The notes under the pieces are model-generated. The model did not search any database. It was not told the origin of the DNA and saw only the letters and a list, made by a program, of their open reading frames with translations. This document shows positions 60,485-64,000 of a stretch of DNA of 64,000 nucleotides, in pieces; the stretch's first letter is position 1; each line of letters starts with the position of its first letter. The DNA comes from Shewanella sp. KX20019 (GTDB taxonomy: Bacteria; Pseudomonadota; Gammaproteobacteria; Enterobacterales; Shewanellaceae), in contig NZ_CP068437.1 in NCBI RefSeq assembly GCF_016757755.1, positions 4,774,001 through 4,838,000 of the forward strand, written 5' to 3'. Position numbers and translations under genes: made by a program.

Positions 60485-61609
60485 TTAGAAGTAGTAACCG
60501 AAGTTGATGTTAACTCGCTTATCCCAGTCATCGCCCATTTCAGGAAGACCGACATGGTCATTATTCGCCGTTGAGAAGGTAATGTTCTTACCCATGATAA
60601 AATCGATCATGGTATAAGTTGCACCGGCAGAGATGGCGACACCAGTTACGTTTTGCAGGCTGTCATCATAGCTGCTGTCAGCTACATCGGGGGTCATCAA
60701 GCCAAAGTCGTTATAGAACTTCAGGCTTCCCCAATCAGTTGTAACTGTTTTCGCGATATTCGCACTATAAGCCTGCCCTTTTGAGGCAATTTCATACTGC
60801 CAGCTCACTACTGATACACCAATCTTGTTGGCATCAGCACTGTCGGCAGCATCATACTCATACTGCATAGCTTGTAACTGCAGGTTCCAGCCATTGAAGC
60901 TGCTATCGAGGTGTGCCGCTACGGCATAACGATCGCCGGTATTACCTGTTTTGCTGTTGTAGATCTGCCCAGCTTCGACCGAACCACCGAATGTGGTTGA
61001 ACCACCTTCATGTTCCATGGTGTAGGTCTGGCGCAGGTTTAACTGGTTAGTCTCTTCATTATTGTACTCGGTGCCATTGATAGTGCCGGTGTAGAGATCG
61101 GTGGCATAACGTTTATTTTCACTTGCACCGTATTCGGCATTCTTATAGAACGCCATATCGGTATGCCAGCCATTTTTCTCATAAACTGCCTTTACACCAA
61201 TATCATGATCGTCCTCGAAACCAAGGTAGTAAGGAATACCGAACCAGAAGCTATTAGATATAAACCCTGGGTTACCAAATGGCACCTTGTTAATACCAAA
61301 CTGAAGCTGCCAATCTGTATTCAGTTCATAATAGCCATAACCATACTTAATATAATCAGTACCGGAGGTGAATCGATACTCTGCAGACAGTCCCCAATCA
61401 CCAGTTTTACCATTAAACTTAATAGCAGCCATGTCGAATGTTAAGTCGCCGCCTTTATCTTTTGAACTTTCACTATAATCTTTATAAGCGTAGTTTACAC
61501 GTACTGCTCCACCGATATTAATACCATCTTCAGCCTGAGCTAAAGTCGAAACTCCAGATAGTGCAATAGTACTCGCAACCATAGACAGCAGAAACTTACT
61601 CATTTTCAT
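60485..61609 (-). CDS. Outer-membrane porin
   Basis: A 374-residue beta-barrel with signal peptide (MKMSKFLLSMVASTIALSG..., cleaved near AQA-E), many alternating aromatic strands (YGYGYYELNTDWQLQFGIN) and a C-terminal Phe in NINFGYYF. Several in-frame ATGs are possible; 61609 has GGTGA five bases upstream. Located 162 bases behind dddY in the same direction, so it may let DMSP or acrylate cross the outer membrane. Specificity is not readable. Confidence 0.82.
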   Translation of the reverse strand: MKMSKFLLSMVASTIALSGVSTLAQAEDGINIGGAVRVNYAYKDYSESSKDKGGDLTFDMAAIKFNGKTGDWGLSAEYRFTSGTDYIKYGYGYYELNTDWQLQFGINKVPFGNPGFISNSFWFGIPYYLGFEDDHDIGVKAVYEKNGWHTDMAFYKNAEYGASENKRYATDLYTGTINGTEYNNEETNQLNLRQTYTMEHEGGSTTFGGSVEAGQIYNSKTGNTGDRYAVAAHLDSSFNGWNLQLQAMQYEYDAADSADANKIGVSVVSWQYEIASKGQAYSANIAKTVTTDWGSLKFYNDFGLMTPDVADSSYDDSLQNVTGVAISAGATYTMIDFIMGKNITFSTANNDHVGLPEMGDDWDKRVNINFGYYF

Positions 61610-61752
61610 CATTATCACCATTTATATTATTTTGTTTTTATTTTCAGCCAAGCACTTAAACTGAACATACACACCGAACTATATTTAAAATTTCAATCCC
61701 GGCTTACTACGCACATATATTTTGGTCGTAATAAACCGGAATATTAATGTGG

Positions 61753-61773
61753 AATAATCAAAGTTTGATTATT
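61753..61773. promoter_or_regulatory. 21-bp perfect palindrome overlapping the dddY stop
   Basis: AATAATCAAA-G-TTTGATTATT. It overlaps the end of dddY and precedes the porin gene; it may be an operator, or the stem of a weak terminator lacking a T-run. Confidence 0.5.
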
Positions 61774-63016
61774 ACCATTTTACTTTAGTCAGATCACACT
61801 GAATAACTTCACCGCGGTTTGCAGGGGTACCAGGTTTTTTAGCCGACTCACAAAGCAATGTTGTGCCATAGTCATTACGTTTATCATGTGCATTACTTCT
61901 TGCCCAGACAGACACAATTGCACGCTCTTCCGGTTTAGCTTCACAGCTGCCATCTACATCAAACGCATGAATGGTATTCTGATGGAAGTACAACAGAGGA
62001 TCTTGCTCTGCACTCCCCGCTTGCCACATAGAGGCTTCGTTGGCCTGGCTGGCATCGAACTGCACCCGGCGCATCTTATTATCTTCTTTTACCGTCTTAA
62101 CCAACGGAGAGTCTTCTCTTACCGCAAAGCTCTTGAATTGCTTGGCACATGCCGGCTTACGCATGTTGTAGTAGATCTCTGAGATGGCGTGGTTGTGGTA
62201 TGGATACAGGGTATCGACAGATTGCACCGTCATTCCCACTTCTGCACCGACCTTTTCGCCGTTAATTTCATCGATGCGCAACAAGCCCCAATGGCCAAAT
62301 ATTTCGGCGTAAGCGTAACCACCACGAATGTTGTTGAAGTTTTTATCGTTACGCTTGCTCTCTTCACCATACATAGGGAACCAACCGGCAGCCGCCCATA
62401 AGTTTGGCAGTGCATTTGCACTCACATCATATGGAAAAGAGGATGGCATTTTCACCTCGTTGCCTGTGACCATCTTGGCGAAGTTTTTAGTGAACTTCTG
62501 CCCTATCTTTCTGACCTCTTTATTGGTCACTTTAGTATTAAAAAACTCTTCGAACGATGTACGCTTAGCCCACTGTGCTACCGGAGAGTTTTTCTCTAGT
62601 TCGCCACCAGGGCTGTAGATCCAGCTAACATCTCTTCGGGCACCAAAACATTGCTTGGCTTTTTCAGGGTTATTGATCACCTGGTGGATATTTTTCACCA
62701 TGATCTTCATGTCACGGCGATCCATGATGCACATTTTCTTACCACCTTGGGTGGAGTCAAATAGCGCCTCATCTGAGTTAATACAGTTGCTCTCTTCACC
62801 ATTTGTTAATGCATGAGCATAGGCTTTTAAGTAAGTTAGTGTCTCATCCCATAGAATATCTACATACTTCTGATCTGCTTTTGAATAGTTTGGCACTTCA
62901 CCCAAGCACACAAATTCAGCATCTTTAATATCATTGCTATCGAGAAAACTTGGAGTCTCTACTGCATAAGCACTATTAGCCAATGCTAAGCTTAAAAAAA
63001 TCACACTTTTTTTCAT
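61772..63016 (-). CDS. dddY: Periplasmic DMSP lyase, DddY type
   Basis: A 414-residue exported protein (signal peptide to about residue 18, SAYA-V). The cupin metal motif is YPYHNHAISEIYYN: His274, His276 and Glu280, with Tyr282 two residues after the Glu, and a further His345/His350 in LLYFHQNTIHAFD. This His-x-His-x3-Glu...His arrangement with the following Tyr is that of the zinc-dependent DddY lyases, which cleave dimethylsulfoniopropionate to dimethyl sulfide and acrylate in the periplasm. Eight Cys outside the signal peptide suggest disulfides. Neighbours are a porin downstream and an acrylate/enoate-type flavocytochrome system upstream. Identity is by motif and length, not by alignment. 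Confidence 0.8.
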   Translation of the reverse strand: MKKSVIFLSLALANSAYAVETPSFLDSNDIKDAEFVCLGEVPNYSKADQKYVDILWDETLTYLKAYAHALTNGEESNCINSDEALFDSTQGGKKMCIMDRRDMKIMVKNIHQVINNPEKAKQCFGARRDVSWIYSPGGELEKNSPVAQWAKRTSFEEFFNTKVTNKEVRKIGQKFTKNFAKMVTGNEVKMPSSFPYDVSANALPNLWAAAGWFPMYGEESKRNDKNFNNIRGGYAYAEIFGHWGLLRIDEINGEKVGAEVGMTVQSVDTLYPYHNHAISEIYYNMRKPACAKQFKSFAVREDSPLVKTVKEDNKMRRVQFDASQANEASMWQAGSAEQDPLLYFHQNTIHAFDVDGSCEAKPEERAIVSVWARSNAHDKRNDYGTTLLCESAKKPGTPANRGEVIQCDLTKVKW

Positions 63017-63312
63017 AATAGTTCCATCACCATATCGTATTATATTAAGAGTAATCTCTTATTTATTTAATTAACTTTTATATTTAACTATGAAGATCTT
63101 CTTGCACTACAATTTAAAACTTTAAAGATATATTATTACAACATTAAATTTAAAACTGAACTTACATCTCAAACTAACACAGCAACTCAAATTAACTTCA
63201 CAATATTGAATTGGCTTCACACTTTTAATTTCTTTTGCAATTCGCTTAATCATTATTTCGTCAGCAATACATTTAACTAGCTAACATTTGAATTTATTTA
63301 AACTTTAAAAAA

Positions 63313-63343
63313 CCGCCTCCCCTAATAACATTAAGGAAGGGGG
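63313..63343 (-). terminator. Terminator of the flavoprotein-cytochrome operon
   Basis: CCGCCTCCCCTAAT pairs with ATTAAGGAAGGGGG over 14 bp (some wobble pairs); on the minus strand TTTTTT follows. Confidence 0.75.
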
Positions 63344-63418
63344 CCATAGAAAACTAATAAGAAATGGATTTTATCTTTGCAGGGATATTTATTCCTTAAT
63401 AGTAAACATGAATAACAT

Positions 63419-63432
63419 TTGAGATAAATCAA
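63419..63432. promoter_or_regulatory. FNR/EtrA-like site upstream of dddY
   Basis: TTGAGATAAATCAA differs at one base from the FNR consensus TTGAT-N4-ATCAA. It lies about 400 bases before dddY and after the cytochrome gene, so its target is uncertain. Confidence 0.5.
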
Positions 63433-63435
63433 ATA

Positions 63436-63468
63436 CCAACCGTAAAAAGATGGGATATTTACGGTTGG
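63436..63468 (-). terminator. Hairpin directly after the tetrahaem cytochrome gene
   Basis: CCAACCGTAAA and TTTACGGTTGG arms with an 11-base loop, 30 bases past the stop; only a weak T-run follows. Confidence 0.65.
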
Positions 63469-63497
63469 TTTAAACTAATTACAACTAAACGTAATTA

Positions 63498-63851
63498 TTA
63501 CTCTTTATGCTTGTCGAACTTGAAGGTATGACAGTTGTTGCACATTGGTTTCTTAGGCTGATGCTCGCCATGACATTCCTGGCACGGGAGCTCTTTGCCG
63601 TAATGAAGGTTGTTATGTGGGTTTTGCCACTGCTCCTCTTCGCTACGGGCTGTTTGCTCGGCTAAGTCATCAATATCATGGCACTGTAAACAAGCCTGAT
63701 CCGACGGGAACTGCTTAATACCATTGTCATGACAGGTTTTACAGTCTTTTCCAATCACTTCCTTATGGTATTCACGTTGCTCAACCGCTTGAGCTGATAG
63801 CGTCAATAGGCAACCGAATGTTAGCGCCAATACGGCTTTTAATTTAATCAT
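63498..63851 (-). CDS. Periplasmic tetrahaem cytochrome c
   Basis: A 117-residue exported protein (signal peptide to about AQA-V23) with four CxxCH haem motifs: CKTCH (37-41), CLQCH (54-58), CQECH (90-94) and CNNCH (104-108), plus free His residues for bis-His ligation. It resembles the N-terminal haem domain of flavocytochrome c fumarate reductase, here split off as a separate gene. It would feed electrons from the CymA/quinol pool to the flavoprotein encoded 28 bases upstream. ATG 63851 is preferred over GTG 63854 for spacing to GAAGGA. Confidence 0.92.
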   Translation of the reverse strand: MIKLKAVLALTFGCLLTLSAQAVEQREYHKEVIGKDCKTCHDNGIKQFPSDQACLQCHDIDDLAEQTARSEEEQWQNPHNNLHYGKELPCQECHGEHQPKKPMCNNCHTFKFDKHKE

Positions 63852-63879
63852 CACTCATTCCTTCTATTATCTGGCAAAA

Positions 63880-64000
63880 TTAGGCTTTCATAACACTGCG
63901 TGCAGCTGTCATACCCATCACCATGCATTCAGGAATTGAGCAACTACCTAACCGGCTCACACCATGAACACCACCGCATACTTCACCCGCTGCATACAGG
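63880..64000 (-). CDS. C-terminus of an FAD-dependent enoate/fumarate reductase family flavoprotein (partial)
   Basis: Only the last 39 codons are in the window. AAGEVCGGVHGVSRLGSCS matches the fumarate reductase/flavocytochrome c C-terminal FAD region (usual form AAGE-x-x-GGVHG-x-NRLGGN), followed by IPECMVMGMTAARSVMKA. Family members reduce fumarate, urocanate, methacrylate or acrylate in the periplasm. The variant RLGSCS in place of RLGGN shows it is not a standard fumarate reductase. Directly upstream of the tetrahaem cytochrome in one operon. Beside dddY, acrylate is the most attractive substrate, by inference only. Confidence 0.8.
   Translation of the reverse strand, partial: LYAAGEVCGGVHGVSRLGSCSIPECMVMGMTAARSVMKA

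Larger units (their letters stand above)
63017..63497. other. Intergenic region between dddY and the cytochrome gene
   Basis: About 480 AT-rich bases with no gene. It holds two minus-strand hairpins (63313-63343 and 63436-63468) and an FNR/EtrA-like site (63419-63432). The dddY promoter must lie in the 63017-63306 part, where no consensus promoter was identifiable. Confidence 0.6.

Noticed and set aside
1..64000. tRNA or rRNA genes
   Set aside because: No cloverleaf-like or rRNA-like sequence was recognised by eye; a covariance-model search could still find one.

Overview
The window looks like chromosomal DNA of a marine gammaproteobacterium, most likely Shewanella. The protein set (BipA/TypA, GlnA with NtrBC, CpxRA, FieF, DUF2959 lipoprotein, small multihaem cytochrome c with a flavoprotein partner, DddY-type DMSP lyase) and the intergenic repeat style fit that genus. 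The genus is inferred from gene content; no rRNA or tRNA gene was recognised.

Layout. 1-14415: a tightly coupled aryl-polyene (APE) pigment/lipid operon. It runs from the tail of a membrane protein through an AMP ligase, two dehydratases, a GT2-acyltransferase fusion, an aromatic ammonia-lyase, a thioesterase, a LolA-like carrier, an MMPL exporter, a halogenase-like flavoenzyme, a DUF3261 lipoprotein, two ketosynthases and a FabG reductase. 14581-20198: housekeeping genes (rhodanese, azoreductase, thioesterase, Dtd, lipoprotein, proline iminopeptidase, YihY, DUF2959). 20200-29548: an AT-rich chaperone-usher fimbrial island with its own regulators, a 10-bp tandem array and a FimV-like protein. 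A 77-bp repeat of the DUF2959 gene end flanks it, with a decayed copy of the start of the downstream ferredoxin-type gene at its right edge. 29955-36133: YccM-like Fe-S membrane protein, a repeat-rich spacer, typA and glnA with a sigma-54/NtrC promoter.

36344-44954: a large exported protein, a DAACS symporter, a two-gene HTH/membrane module with a candidate operator, a YCF48-type exported protein, a small secreted protein with a perfect CRP box, and an IDO/PrnB-like plus kynureninase-like pair, divergent from an Lrp-family regulator. 45695-49078: a reactive-aldehyde/electrophile module (NemR-like repressor, YqhD-like reductase, DJ-1/PfpI protein, GST) with the same operator before nemR and before yqhD. 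49157-58512: an orphan prepilin, a DUF4124 protein, glnLG with NtrC sites, two tandem outer-membrane beta-barrel paralogues, fieF, and divergent cpxP / cpxRA with a CpxR box.

58665-64000: TetR and LysR regulators, a porin, a periplasmic DddY-type DMSP lyase, a periplasmic tetrahaem cytochrome c and the C-terminus of an FAD reductase of the fumarate-reductase family. Read together, this suggests DMSP cleavage to DMS plus acrylate in the periplasm beside a cytochrome-linked reductase that could use acrylate (or a similar enoate) as electron acceptor. That coupling is the most interesting metabolic inference. The scarred fimbrial island is the most interesting structural one.
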